This document shows positions 35,247-44,202 of a DNA stretch of 64,000 nt, piece after piece. Both the position numbers and the translations under genes were made by a program. Under the pieces are notes generated by a model. The model saw only the letters and a list, made by a program, of their open reading frames with translations, searched no databases and was not told where the DNA came from. Numbering within the stretch: position 1 is the stretch's first letter; each line of letters starts with the position of its first letter. Origin of the DNA: an uncultured Clostridia bacterium (GTDB lineage Bacteria; Bacillota; Clostridia; Christensenellales; DTU072); NCBI GenBank assembly GCA_934274515.1, contig CAKQTC010000004.1, forward strand, positions 104,134 to 168,133, written 5' to 3'.

Positions 35247-37884
35247 CAACGTTAAAATACTTTTACTCGATTCTAACAGCCTTATTAATCGCGCTTTCCA
35301 CGCTTTACCTCCGTTAATTAACAGCGACGGACTGTACACGAACGCGATTTACGGTTATATGACGATGTTAAACAAACTCATAAACGAGGAAAAACCGACG
35401 CATATTTGCGCCGTATTCGATTGTCGCGCAAAAACGTTCCGCCATAACATGTACGACGGATATAAAGCCACAAGAAAACCTATGCCCGAAGAACTTGCAA
35501 TGCAAGTTCCCGTTTTACAACAACTTCTTGGCAAACTCGGCATTAAAATTCTTTATAAAGAAGGATACGAAGCGGACGACATTCTCGGCACGCTTGCAAA
35601 AAGGTTTGATTATCCTACGATTATAGTAACGGGAGATAGAGATTGTCTTCAACTCGTCAGCGACACGACAACTGTTTTCAATACGAAAAAAGGCATTACT
35701 GAAGTAAAAAAATACACTCCGGAACTTCTTTTGGAAGAAGGGTTCACCCCCCAACAAATAATCGAATACAAGGCGCTTGCCGGCGATTCGAGCGATAACA
35801 TACCGGGTTGCGTCGGAGTAGGAGAAAAGACTGCAAAAGAGTTATTATCCAAGTACGTCGACGTAAACGGCGTATACGAGCATATCGACGAAATAAAAGG
35901 AAAACTTAAAGAAAGATTAGAGCAAAACAAAGATATGGTGGAACTAAGTAAACGCCTAGCAACGATTAACGTTGACGCAGACGTAGAATGTTCATTAAAT
36001 TTGATAACGTATCGTCACGAAATAAACGATGATGCAATCGATATGATGAAATATCTTCAATTTAAGAAACTTATCGAGAAATTTGCCCCTAATTACAAAG
36101 AAACCGACAATAAACAATCCAAGGAAAACGCCAAACCCGACGGATTGAAAAACACGGTTAAATATGACGTTTCTTACGGAGAAAATAAAGTATACGAAAG
36201 CAAAATTAAGACCTCCGTCGCAAAAAAGATTGAAATTTGCGACGAAAACGTCCTTAAAGAGTTTGTAAGTAAAATATCGGAAACGACGACTATATTTTTC
36301 GATTTTTCCGATGTTTTATGTACGATTTGCTTAAACGAAAAAGTATATCAAATAAAAACGACGGAAAACCTTATCGATACCGGAATTGCGTACGAAACGG
36401 TAATAGAGTCAATCGCCCCGTTATTAACGGGTAATTATGAAAAGGTTTTCTTCGACGCAAAAAAAAGTATGCACTTTTTGTCTGCATACGGAGTAAAAAT
36501 CGCAAAACCTTACGATGACGTACTTTTAATGGCGTATCTGATAAACAACACGAAAGTAATTAAAAACGCTGAAATGCTTGCGGAAGAGTATTGCTATACA
36601 ACCGAAAACGTGTTTGGCGCGCTTTATGAGATTTACCCGACGTTAAAAGATAAAATCGCGGAAAAAAATCTTACTAAACTTTATCATGAAATCGAACTGC
36701 CTCTTATAGAAGTTTTATTCGATATGGAAAAGACGGGTTTTTCGGTAAACGGCGCAATGCTCGACGAACTAAACGTTAAGTACTCCGAAGAAATAAACGA
36801 ACTTTTACAGGAAATTTACGCGCTTGCAGGTCAAACTTTTAACGTTAATTCTAACAAACAATTAGGATTTGTATTATTTGACACGCTCGGCTTGCCACAT
36901 TCTAAAAAAACGAAAACAGGCTATTCCGTAGATGCGGATACGCTCGAAGAACTCGACCACCCGATTGTTACGGCAATTCTGCGGTACAGAGAACTCGCCA
37001 AACTTAAATCGACGTACGTCGAAGGGATGAAACAGGTTATGAATCCCGTGACAGGAAAAGTACACACTTGTTTCAATCAATGTATAACCGCTACCGGTAG
37101 ACTTTCGTCCACCGAACCGAATTTACAAAATATTCCCGTTAGGAAAAACGAGGGAAGAGAAATACGTAAAATGTTTATTCCAAGTAGCGGAAACGTGCTT
37201 GTCACGGCGGATTATTCGCAAATCGAACTCAGGCTTCTCGCGCATTTTTCAGAAGAACCGAAATTAATTGACGCGTATCGAAACGGATGCGATATTCACG
37301 CTCTTACCGCAAGTAAAATTTTTAACGTTCCGCTCGAACTTGTTACTCCGGAAATGAGAACGTCGGCAAAAGCGGTCAATTTCGGTATAATTTACGGTAT
37401 AAGCGGTTTCGGTTTGTCTAAAAACGCGGGAGTAACGCGCTATCAGGCAAAAAACTTTATAGAGCAATATTTTATAACGTATCCGAAAGTTAAAGAATAT
37501 ATGGACGAGAACGTCCAACTTGCCAAAAAGCAAGGTTATCTTACGACATTGTTTGGCAGAATACGTTATTTCCCCGAACTTACAAGTCCGAAATTTAATA
37601 TTCGCGCTTTCGGAGAACGTGCCGCTATGAATATGCCGTTGCAAGGCACGGCAAGTGATATTATTAAAATTTCGATGATAAACGTATATAAAACGCTCAA
37701 AGAAAAAGGGCTCAAATCAAAACTCATTCTTCAAGTCCACGACGAACTTATTGTCGATGCGCCTAGAAACGAAGAAGAAACCGTGAAAAATTTACTTAAA
37801 GAAGAAATGGAAAACGCGGCTAAATTGCGAGTTCCTCTTACGGTAAACGTGTCGAGCGGGAGCAGTTGGTATGAATCAAAATAA
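35239..37884 (+). CDS. polA: DNA polymerase I
   Basis: An 881-residue Pol I. The N-terminal 5'-3' exonuclease has FDCRAKTFRH, EADDILGTLA, TGDRDCLQL and SDNIPGCVGVGEKTA. The middle domain is the degenerate 3'-5' exonuclease: where Klenow has the metal-binding DxE, this protein reads FFDFSDVLC, so proofreading is probably absent. The polymerase domain carries DYSQIELRLLAHFSEE (motif A), the O-helix RTSAKAVNFGIIYGISGFGLS (motif B) and QVHDELI (motif C). It overlaps the IIC gene and coaE. Loss of the proofreading site is common in Bacillota. Confidence 0.96.
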   Translation: MTNNVKILLLDSNSLINRAFHALPPLINSDGLYTNAIYGYMTMLNKLINEEKPTHICAVFDCRAKTFRHNMYDGYKATRKPMPEELAMQVPVLQQLLGKLGIKILYKEGYEADDILGTLAKRFDYPTIIVTGDRDCLQLVSDTTTVFNTKKGITEVKKYTPELLLEEGFTPQQIIEYKALAGDSSDNIPGCVGVGEKTAKELLSKYVDVNGVYEHIDEIKGKLKERLEQNKDMVELSKRLATINVDADVECSLNLITYRHEINDDAIDMMKYLQFKKLIEKFAPNYKETDNKQSKENAKPDGLKNTVKYDVSYGENKVYESKIKTSVAKKIEICDENVLKEFVSKISETTTIFFDFSDVLCTICLNEKVYQIKTTENLIDTGIAYETVIESIAPLLTGNYEKVFFDAKKSMHFLSAYGVKIAKPYDDVLLMAYLINNTKVIKNAEMLAEEYCYTTENVFGALYEIYPTLKDKIAEKNLTKLYHEIELPLIEVLFDMEKTGFSVNGAMLDELNVKYSEEINELLQEIYALAGQTFNVNSNKQLGFVLFDTLGLPHSKKTKTGYSVDADTLEELDHPIVTAILRYRELAKLKSTYVEGMKQVMNPVTGKVHTCFNQCITATGRLSSTEPNLQNIPVRKNEGREIRKMFIPSSGNVLVTADYSQIELRLLAHFSEEPKLIDAYRNGCDIHALTASKIFNVPLELVTPEMRTSAKAVNFGIIYGISGFGLSKNAGVTRYQAKNFIEQYFITYPKVKEYMDENVQLAKKQGYLTTLFGRIRYFPELTSPKFNIRAFGERAAMNMPLQGTASDIIKISMINVYKTLKEKGLKSKLILQVHDELIVDAPRNEEETVKNLLKEEMENAAKLRVPLTVNVSSGSSWYESK

Positions 37885-38443
37885 AACCGTAATCGCCATT
37901 ACAGGCGGTATAGGAGCAGGGAAAAGCGAAGTATGTAAAATTCTATCGAAATACGGTGAATTTTGTATCTCTTGCGACAAAATTAATGCGGAATTACTAC
38001 AAAACAATGAGTATCTAAACGGACTTAAATCCATATTTCCTAATTCCGTATCGAATGGCAAACTTAACAAACGACTTATCAAAGAACAAATCGCATTACA
38101 CGAAGAGAAAAGAAAAGCGTTAAACAAATATTCTCACGCGAAAATTAAAGCGGCACTTATTAATCAAATTGAGCAAGCAAGAGCCGACCGTGTTTTTGTC
38201 GAAGTTCCCGTTTTGAACCAAACAGACTACGCGCCTTTATTTGATAAAATATGGGTTGTTGTTTCGGATGAAATAGCGAGAAACGCAAGAATATCCGCAC
38301 GCGACGGAGTAGATACGGATTTTGCTGAAAAATTGATTGCAATGCAGTTGAACGACAACGATTACGGCGAAAAAACGGTATACATATTTAATAACGGCGA
38401 TATCGATTCTCTTGAAAAGAAAATTTTAGGCTTATTAAAATGA
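37871..38443 (+). CDS. coaE: Dephospho-CoA kinase
   Basis: A 190-residue CoaE, the last step of coenzyme A synthesis. The P-loop is TGGIGAGKSEV (11-21), with the substrate region CDKINAEL and the lid segment ISARDGVD visible. It overlaps polA by 14 bases; the polA-coaE order is widely conserved in Gram-positive bacteria (usually with mutM between). MutM is not present here. Translation is presumably coupled. It overlaps dinB by four bases. Confidence 0.92.
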   Translation: MNQNKTVIAITGGIGAGKSEVCKILSKYGEFCISCDKINAELLQNNEYLNGLKSIFPNSVSNGKLNKRLIKEQIALHEEKRKALNKYSHAKIKAALINQIEQARADRVFVEVPVLNQTDYAPLFDKIWVVVSDEIARNARISARDGVDTDFAEKLIAMQLNDNDYGEKTVYIFNNGDIDSLEKKILGLLK

Positions 38444-39666
38444 GCGCGATACTTCACGTTGATGCGAATAATTTTTTCGCATCCGTTACAATAAGAAATA
38501 ATCCGCAACTTAAAGGTAAACCGGTAATTATTTGCGGCGATCCCGACAAACGTCACGGGATTGTTCTTGCCAAGAGCAACGAAGCGAAAAAACTCGGCGT
38601 CAAAACGGCTACCACCATAGGCGACGCAATGAAATTATGCAAGAATTTGGTTTGCGTTCCGCCTGATTATGCCGAATATAAAAAATTTTCGGAAAAACTA
38701 TACGAAATATACAAGCGTTATACGCCGTTTGTGGAAAGTTTCGGGATGGACGAATGTTGGCTTGACGTTACGGGAAGCATAAAACTGTACGGAAGTCCCG
38801 AAATAATTGCGAATTCCATACGCGAAACCGTAAAAAAAGAACTCGGAATAACCGTTTCCGTCGGCGTATCTTTTACGAAAACGTTTGCAAAACTCGGTAG
38901 CGATATGAAAAAACCCGACGCGGTTACGGTTATCGACGAAACTAATTTCAAGGACAAAGCGTGGCAGTTGCCGGTATCCGATATGATTTATATCGGTGAT
39001 TCCGTGCAGAAAATTCTATTTACTAATAAAATTTATACAATAGGAGATTTAGCAAATACACCCGTCGAAAAATTAAACGCACTATGCGGAAAAATCGGAA
39101 CAAAACTTTACGAATACGCCAACGGAACCGACGGAGAGAAAGTAAGCGCGTACAACGACGAATATATACCCGAAAGCATTTCCAACGGTACGACGGGAGA
39201 AGAAGACATTACTTCCGCGCGTTCGGCAAAGGCATTGATATACTCATTAAGCGAATTCGTAGCGTTTCGGTTAAGGAAATACAACTTAATTGCCGGCGGA
39301 GTAAGCGTAAGCGTTAAAGATGCGTCGTTTCGCTGCGAATCAAAACAAACTCGCCTGGAAAACCCTACGCAAGATTCGGGAGTGATTGCTGAAACTGCGT
39401 ATAAAGGCGTAATAAATCGTTTTCGTATATCCGAAGAAAACCCTATTCGTACGATAACCGTAGGCGTATATAATCTAAAAGACGAAAATTCCGTCTATCG
39501 AGATATGTTTGCCGAAGAAGAGGCGGAGAAACAGTCGGTAATAAACAAAAAAATGGATACGTTGCGCCATAAATACGGTTTTTCTATACTAAAACGAGCA
39601 ATCGAACTTGACGATAAATTATACGGAATGAAAAAGTCGTCAAAAAACAGTGACGACAAAGATTAA
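38440..39666 (+). CDS. dinB: DNA polymerase IV (Y family)
   Basis: A 408-residue Y-family polymerase. The N-terminal ILHVDANNFFASV holds the first catalytic Asp and the steric-gate aromatic residues; FGMDECWLDVTGS supplies the second acidic pair, in place of the commoner SIDEAYLD. SVGVSFTKTFAKLGSDMKKPD is the family palm block. A helix-hairpin-helix region and little-finger domain follow. The C-terminus has no clear beta-clamp-binding peptide of the usual QLxLF form. It overlaps coaE by four bases and ends at a bidirectional terminator. Confidence 0.9.
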   Translation: MSAILHVDANNFFASVTIRNNPQLKGKPVIICGDPDKRHGIVLAKSNEAKKLGVKTATTIGDAMKLCKNLVCVPPDYAEYKKFSEKLYEIYKRYTPFVESFGMDECWLDVTGSIKLYGSPEIIANSIRETVKKELGITVSVGVSFTKTFAKLGSDMKKPDAVTVIDETNFKDKAWQLPVSDMIYIGDSVQKILFTNKIYTIGDLANTPVEKLNALCGKIGTKLYEYANGTDGEKVSAYNDEYIPESISNGTTGEEDITSARSAKALIYSLSEFVAFRLRKYNLIAGGVSVSVKDASFRCESKQTRLENPTQDSGVIAETAYKGVINRFRISEENPIRTITVGVYNLKDENSVYRDMFAEEEAEKQSVINKKMDTLRHKYGFSILKRAIELDDKLYGMKKSSKNSDDKD

Positions 39667-39697
39667 AAATACCGCGTGAAACAACGCGGTATTTTTA
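39666..39697 (+). terminator. Bidirectional terminator between dinB and the DegV gene
   Basis: An 11-pair stem (39666-39676 with 39685-39695) with an eight-base loop, T-rich on the 3' side and A-rich on the 5' side, so it can stop both convergent transcripts. Confidence 0.9.
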
Positions 39698-39707
39698 ACG
39701 TCTAAAA

Positions 39708-40586
39708 TTAATAATTTCTCGAATCGGCAACGTAAATGCACGCTATCGTATCGGGACCGCAATGCGTTCCGATAACCGGTCCGATATAATAATCCCATAT
39801 GTTTGCGTTCGGGATTTTTTCTTTGATTTTTGCAATAAGAATGTCCGCGTCCGATCTGCAATCGCCGTTAAGCACTACGATAGGGTATTTATCGACGTCG
39901 CGAACTCTCGCCGCAACGTCGTCTGCAATCGCGTTTATCGCTTTTTTCCTTCCGTTAACTTTCCCAGCGGTGTAAAGTTTACCTTCGGGGTTAATTCTTA
40001 CAATAGGTTTAACTTGAAGAAGGCTGCCGAGAGTGGCTTGCACTGCGGAAAGTCTACCGCCCTTTTTAAGATAGAACAAATCGTTGGGGGAGAACGACGC
40101 GCAAACTCTCGGAGCAAATTCGGTAAGGAATTCGACTATTTCGTCGTTAGATTTACCTTCGTTGTGCATTTTTACGGCATAATAACACGGCAGTCCCGTA
40201 ACAAGACTGATTCCACGCGTATCAAATCTACGGTATTTAGCATCGGGGTATTTTTCTTTAAGTTCTTTAATCGCAATATCGTGATACTTAAAAGTTCCGC
40301 TTAATTCTTCGGAAAAACTAACGTATAAAATATCTTCTCCTTTAGCAAAATAGGGTTCGAAGTATTCTTTATATATTTCTACGTTTAGTCCGCTCGTAAT
40401 CGGCATATTGCCTGCTCTTACCAAAGAGAAAAATTCTTTGGCATCGTACGTCGAACCTAAATCGTAGAAAGTTTCCTTATCGCAAATCGTATAAGGCATT
40501 TTAATAATAAATTTATCGTCAAGGTTAAGTTCTTGTGCTTTTTCAAAGGGCAGTTCTGAATCGGTATCAATAAAAATTACTGACAT
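39708..40586 (-). CDS. DegV family fatty-acid-binding protein
   Basis: A 292-residue DegV protein. It starts MSVIFIDTDSELPFEKAQEL and keeps the MPITSGLNVEIYKEYFE block, SFSEELSGTFK and the C-terminal GPVIGTHCGPDTIACIY, which is diagnostic. Relatives (FakB) bind a fatty acid and present it to the kinase FakA; FakA is not in the window. AGGAGGACA lies before the ATG on the - strand, and a promoter is visible at 40626-40654. It is a single-gene unit convergent with dinB. Confidence 0.88.
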   Translation of the reverse strand: MSVIFIDTDSELPFEKAQELNLDDKFIIKMPYTICDKETFYDLGSTYDAKEFFSLVRAGNMPITSGLNVEIYKEYFEPYFAKGEDILYVSFSEELSGTFKYHDIAIKELKEKYPDAKYRRFDTRGISLVTGLPCYYAVKMHNEGKSNDEIVEFLTEFAPRVCASFSPNDLFYLKKGGRLSAVQATLGSLLQVKPIVRINPEGKLYTAGKVNGRKKAINAIADDVAARVRDVDKYPIVVLNGDCRSDADILIAKIKEKIPNANIWDYYIGPVIGTHCGPDTIACIYVADSRNY

Positions 40587-40625
40587 TTTGTCCTCCTTGT
40601 TAGTAAAAATATATTTTTTTATTTA

Positions 40626-40654
40626 ATTATAATGCATATTCAAATAAAAAGCAA
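40626..40654 (-). promoter_or_regulatory. DegV gene promoter
   Basis: On the - strand TTGCTT (40649-40654) and TATAAT (40626-40631) with a 17-base spacer. The stretch from -35 to beyond -10 resembles the pta promoter, including AATATGCATT and TATAATTAAAT. Confidence 0.65.
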
Positions 40655-40791
40655 ATATAATTTTTCAATCAAAAACCGTACGGCTCTTTTGTTGTTTTGC
40701 GACGAAGACCTAATTAACGCAAAATAATAAAACTAGATTTAAGGTTTATTCTAATTAAATAAAAATGTTTAGCAGAAATGTCTTAAATCGA

Positions 40792-40820
40792 TTGACAAAC
40801 AAAACGGAATATAATAGAAT
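40792..40820 (+). promoter_or_regulatory. tRNA-Leu operon promoter
   Basis: TTGACA (40792-40797) and TAGAAT (40815-40820) with a 17-base spacer. The start would be about 40827, just before the first tRNA at 40831. Confidence 0.75.
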
Positions 40821-40830
40821 ATTACTGCTT

Positions 40831-40913
40831 GCGAGAGTGGCGGAATTGGCAGACGCGCATGATTCAGGTTCATGTTGGAGACAGTATGGGTTCAAGTCCC
40901 TTCTCTCGCACCA
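40831..40913 (+). tRNA. tRNA-Leu (CAG)
   Basis: A class II tRNA with CCA encoded. Acceptor GCGAGAG pairs with CTCTCGC (40903-40909). The D-arm holds GCGGAATTGGCAGACGC. The anticodon stem CATGA/TCATG is perfect, with loop TTCAGGT giving anticodon CAG. The variable arm is a short helix with a GAGA loop. The T-stem (40886-40890 with 40898-40902) has one T-T opposition. It is the first of a two-tRNA unit with a 12-base spacer. Confidence 0.95.
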
Positions 40914-40925
40914 GTAGAGTCACGT

Positions 40926-41009
40926 GTGGTCGTGGCGGAATCGGCAGACGCGTACGTTTGAGGGGCGTATGGTTAACCCGTGTGAGTTCAAGTCTCATCG
41001 ACCACACCA
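40926..41009 (+). tRNA. tRNA-Leu (GAG)
   Basis: A class II tRNA with encoded CCA. Acceptor GTGGTCG (40926-40932) pairs with CGACCAC (40999-41005). The anticodon stem TACGT/GCGTA (one G-T pair) closes loop TTGAGGG, anticodon GAG. The T-arm GTGAG/CTCAT is sound with one G-T pair. It follows tRNA-Leu(CAG) on the same transcript and is followed directly by a terminator. Confidence 0.95.
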
Positions 41010-41010
41010 A

Positions 41011-41039
41011 AAAACAATCGGACATTCCGATTGTTTTTT
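41011..41039 (+). terminator. Terminator of the tRNA-Leu unit
   Basis: A 12-pair stem (41011-41022 with 41026-41037) with a three-base loop CAT, continuing in a T-run. It begins two bases after the CCA end of the second tRNA. Confidence 0.92.
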
Positions 41040-41141
41040 CTTTTAATTCTTTTTTCGTTAAACTTTTAATACCATATATAAAATGAAATTTATTTAGAGA
41101 ACGAACGTAACCGAAAAAACTTTATCTTTTCGACAGTTCGT

Positions 41142-41169
41142 TTGACTTATGTTTCGGCTGTAGGATAAA
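41142..41169 (+). promoter_or_regulatory. Probable clpC promoter
   Basis: TTGACT (41142-41147) and GATAAA (41164-41169) with a 16-base spacer. No CtsR direct repeat (GGTCAAA type) and no CIRCE was found here, so heat control of clpC is not evident. Confidence 0.45.
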
Positions 41170-41213
41170 AAGGAGTCTCTCGGCAATAATAAACGAGTAT
41201 TGAAAGGAGAATA

Positions 41214-43490
41214 ATGAGAAAATACACGACGCAAGCGCGACAAACTCTTAAAAACGCGGAGACGCTCTCTCTTCAAACAGGCAAAATCGTAGAAAGCGTT
41301 CATCTTCTCGTAGGTATTATTCAAGTAAAAAACTCATTCGGAGCCGAAATTCTCGAAAGGTTAGGGTTCAAAAGCGAAATTGCGGAAACATACCTTATGA
41401 AAACTTCTTTTTTTACAGCAGGTAGTTCCGTAAACGTAAGTCCGACTGTCGAGAAAATTATAGAATATGCCGATACCGTAGCCAAGGATACAAATTCAGA
41501 TATTGACACGCAACATTTGCTTTTAGCAATAACTTTTTGTAAAACATGCACGGCAAGCAAAATTTTGCTTAAATACGACGTTTCGTTCGATAGAGTTTTA
41601 AGCGTAGTCGAAAGTATCGGCTATAACAGAATACGTAAGGGAAAAATATTTTTTTGTAACGACCTCGAAACAGACGTAAAAAAACAAAGCACCGATCAAA
41701 CAAATTTATTCGTAGCGCACAATACGGATTCTGCCGAAAAAAGCCCCTTGGACAAATACGGAACGGATTTAACGAAAAAAGCGAAAGAAGGAAAACTTGA
41801 CAAAGTGATCGCTCGCGAAAAAGAAATCGAGAGAATAATTAGAATTTTATCGAGAAAGCATAAAAACAATCCTATAATCGTAGGAGAAAGCGGAGTAGGA
41901 AAGACAGCAGTGGCGGAGGGGTTGGCGCAAAAAATCGCGTTCGGAGAGGTTCCTGATTTTTTGAAAAACAAAAAATTAATTTCATTAAATCTAAATTCAG
42001 TAGTAGCAGGTACGAAATATCGCGGCGAAATGGAAGAAAAACTCGACGGAATACTTAAAGCGGCGGAAAACGAAGGAGTCATTCTGTTTATAGATGAATT
42101 ACATTCGGTAATTACTGCCGGAAATTCAGAAAACGGCGGTAGCGTCGGTTCGATATTGAAACCTGCGATAACGGGCGGAAATATTATGGTAATAGGCGCG
42201 ACAACGTACGCCGAGTATTCGAAATATATTGAAAAAGACCCGGCGTTTGAACGTAGATTTAATAAGGTAACGATTGACGAACCGGACGAAAAAACGACAA
42301 TGGAGATACTTTTCGGCATTAAAGACGATTTTGAAAAACATTATTCAGTCAAAATAACGGACGAAGCGTTGGAATACGCGGTTAAACTTACCGCACGTTA
42401 TATCCGCGATAGATTTTTACCAGATAAAGCAATCGACGTACTCGACGAGGCTTGCAGCAAGACATTTTTATCGGGTGTAAAAAAAACCGTAAGCGAATTC
42501 GATATTTGCGAAGCAATAACGGATATGACCGGGATTCCCGTACAAACAACCGTATCGGAACAGGAAAAAATAACGTTGCTCGAACAAAAACTCAATGATA
42601 GAATATTCGGGCAAGAATCTGCGATAAAAGAAATCTCGCAAGCAATCAAACGGTCGAAAGCGGGACTTCGCGACGGAAGAAAACCTATCGCTTCTTTTTT
42701 GTTTCTCGGCACAACCGGGTCGGGAAAGACGGAAACGGCAAAAACTCTCGCCGAAATAATGTTCGGAAGCAAAGACGAGATGTTGCGGTTCGATATGAGC
42801 GAATATATGGAAAAAAACTCGGTAAATCGACTTATCGGCGCACCGCCGGGCTATGTCGGATATGACGAAGGCGGGACTTTAACCGAAGGCGTCAAGAAAA
42901 AACCGTATTCAATTATCCTTTTCGACGAAATAGAAAAAGCGGACGGAGACATTTTCAACGTTTTACTTCAAGTGTTAGACGACGGACGACTGACAGACGG
43001 AAAAGGAAGAACCGTAGATTTTCGGAATACGATTATTATAATGACGAGCAACATAGGTTCAAGCGAGATAAAACCGAAAAATTCGATAGGTTTTGTCGCA
43101 GGAAGAGAAGCGATAAACGAAAAGGAAATTCATGTAAAAGCCTTAAAAAAAACATTGAAACCCGAATTTATCAATCGAATCGACCATATAATCGTATTCA
43201 ACAGGCTCGATAAGGAAGATTTAAGCAAAATAGCGAATTATATATTAGAAAGAAAAAGAGAAATCCTCTGGACGGAAAGGAAAATAAAACTTGTCGTAGA
43301 AGAGGAAGTCGCGTCGTTTATAGCAACGAAAGCCTATGACGAAAACTACGGGGCACGACCTGTGGAAAGAACCGTGGAAACTTTTTTGGAAAACAAACTG
43401 AGCGAACTTATTCTTTCGGAAAATCTTAAAAACACGACGCTGACAGTAAGCGTTAACAACGACGAACTGTCGGTAGTCGAAACACCTTAG
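41214..43490 (+). CDS. clpC: ClpC/ClpA-type AAA+ unfoldase lacking the middle domain
   Basis: A 758-residue Hsp100 protein. Two Clp_N repeats (about 1-145), then D1 with Walker A GESGVGKT (224-231) and Walker B ILFIDE (290-295), then D2 with Walker A GTTGSGKT (499-506) and LFDE (569-572). The ClpP-docking loop is IGF (625-627), so it should feed ClpP. The coiled-coil M domain of ClpC, normally ~60 residues inserted in D1, is absent: DEACSKTFLSG runs almost directly into KKTVSEFDICEAITDMTGIP, as in ClpA. No ctsR, mcsA or mcsB is adjacent. AAAGGAG precedes the ATG, and hpf follows. Confidence 0.9.
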   Translation: MRKYTTQARQTLKNAETLSLQTGKIVESVHLLVGIIQVKNSFGAEILERLGFKSEIAETYLMKTSFFTAGSSVNVSPTVEKIIEYADTVAKDTNSDIDTQHLLLAITFCKTCTASKILLKYDVSFDRVLSVVESIGYNRIRKGKIFFCNDLETDVKKQSTDQTNLFVAHNTDSAEKSPLDKYGTDLTKKAKEGKLDKVIAREKEIERIIRILSRKHKNNPIIVGESGVGKTAVAEGLAQKIAFGEVPDFLKNKKLISLNLNSVVAGTKYRGEMEEKLDGILKAAENEGVILFIDELHSVITAGNSENGGSVGSILKPAITGGNIMVIGATTYAEYSKYIEKDPAFERRFNKVTIDEPDEKTTMEILFGIKDDFEKHYSVKITDEALEYAVKLTARYIRDRFLPDKAIDVLDEACSKTFLSGVKKTVSEFDICEAITDMTGIPVQTTVSEQEKITLLEQKLNDRIFGQESAIKEISQAIKRSKAGLRDGRKPIASFLFLGTTGSGKTETAKTLAEIMFGSKDEMLRFDMSEYMEKNSVNRLIGAPPGYVGYDEGGTLTEGVKKKPYSIILFDEIEKADGDIFNVLLQVLDDGRLTDGKGRTVDFRNTIIIMTSNIGSSEIKPKNSIGFVAGREAINEKEIHVKALKKTLKPEFINRIDHIIVFNRLDKEDLSKIANYILERKREILWTERKIKLVVEEEVASFIATKAYDENYGARPVERTVETFLENKLSELILSENLKNTTLTVSVNNDELSVVETP

Positions 43491-43502
43491 GAGGACAGTT
43501 TT

Positions 43503-44027
43503 ATGAAAGTAGAAATCACCACCAAGAACTATCGTCTTGACGAAACGACGAAAACGCTTATCGAAAAAAAACTTGCAAAATTTGACAAGTATTTTGACAG
43601 CGACGCGTCCGCAAAGGTAAAACTTAGCACGGTGGGCGACTCGTCCGTAATGGAAATCAGCGTTTCGCAAGGCACGCTAAACGTAAGAAGCGTTGCGTCC
43701 GGCGAGAAGATGAACGAAAACATCGACGTGGTTTTACCTAAACTCGAAAGACAGATTATAAAATATCGCGATAAAATTTGCTCGAAAGTAAAGAAAGGCG
43801 CGTTTGAAACGCCTTCGATTTACGAACAAGCCAAAGACGAAACCAAACCTAAAATAGTAAAGGTTAAAAAATTCGACGTTTCCGTTACCACAATCGAAAA
43901 CGCCGCCGAAGAGATGGAACTTCTTGCGCACGATTTTTACGTTTTCGTTAACGGCGATACCAACAAGGTCAACGTTCTTTACAAGAGAACAGACGGCGAT
44001 CTCGGTTTAATCGAGCCGGAATATTGA
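43503..44027 (+). CDS. hpf: Long-form ribosome hibernation promoting factor
   Basis: A 174-residue long Hpf that dimerises 70S ribosomes into 100S particles in stationary phase or stress. The N-terminal beta-alpha domain (1 to about 105) has the ITTKNYRLDETTKTLIEKKLAKFDKYF start. A linker follows, then the C-terminal dimerisation domain (about 118-172) with EEMELLAHDFYVFVNGDTNKVNVLYKRTDGDLGLI. TTAGGAGG precedes the ATG. It lies 12 bases after clpC, so both may be expressed together under stress. Confidence 0.94.
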   Translation: MKVEITTKNYRLDETTKTLIEKKLAKFDKYFDSDASAKVKLSTVGDSSVMEISVSQGTLNVRSVASGEKMNENIDVVLPKLERQIIKYRDKICSKVKKGAFETPSIYEQAKDETKPKIVKVKKFDVSVTTIENAAEEMELLAHDFYVFVNGDTNKVNVLYKRTDGDLGLIEPEY

Positions 44028-44046
44028 TATTTTGCACAATGCGCTT

Positions 44047-44074
44047 AAAAGTATCTCTTCGGAGATACTTTTTT
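44047..44074 (+). terminator. Terminator after hpf
   Basis: An 11-pair perfect stem (44047-44057 with 44062-44072) closed by a TTCG tetraloop, continuing in TTTT. A textbook intrinsic terminator ending clpC-hpf. Confidence 0.95.
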
Positions 44075-44124
44075 CGTATAAAAGGGTTTTAATCGAGGAA
44101 AAAGACGAAAAAAACGTTTAGAGT

Positions 44125-44154
44125 TTGACAAAACGCGAGGCGAAAGTTTATAAT
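44125..44154 (+). promoter_or_regulatory. pgi promoter
   Basis: TTGACA (44125-44130) and TATAAT (44149-44154) with an 18-base spacer. The start would be about 44161, which rules out any pgi start codon upstream of that. Confidence 0.85.
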
Positions 44155-44202
44155 AAACAAAGATTATCTATTGTCGTGTTGCGACAAAAAGGAGAACGAA
44201 CA

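Noticed and set aside
41010..41213. CtsR or CIRCE control of clpC
   Set aside because: No GGTCAAA-type direct repeat or TTAGCACTC-type inverted repeat was found before clpC.
44125..44202. Longer pgi start giving a 495-residue protein
   Set aside because: The extra 26 codons contain the pgi promoter (TTGACA 44125-44130, TATAAT 44149-44154); the ATG at 44203 has the ribosome binding site.
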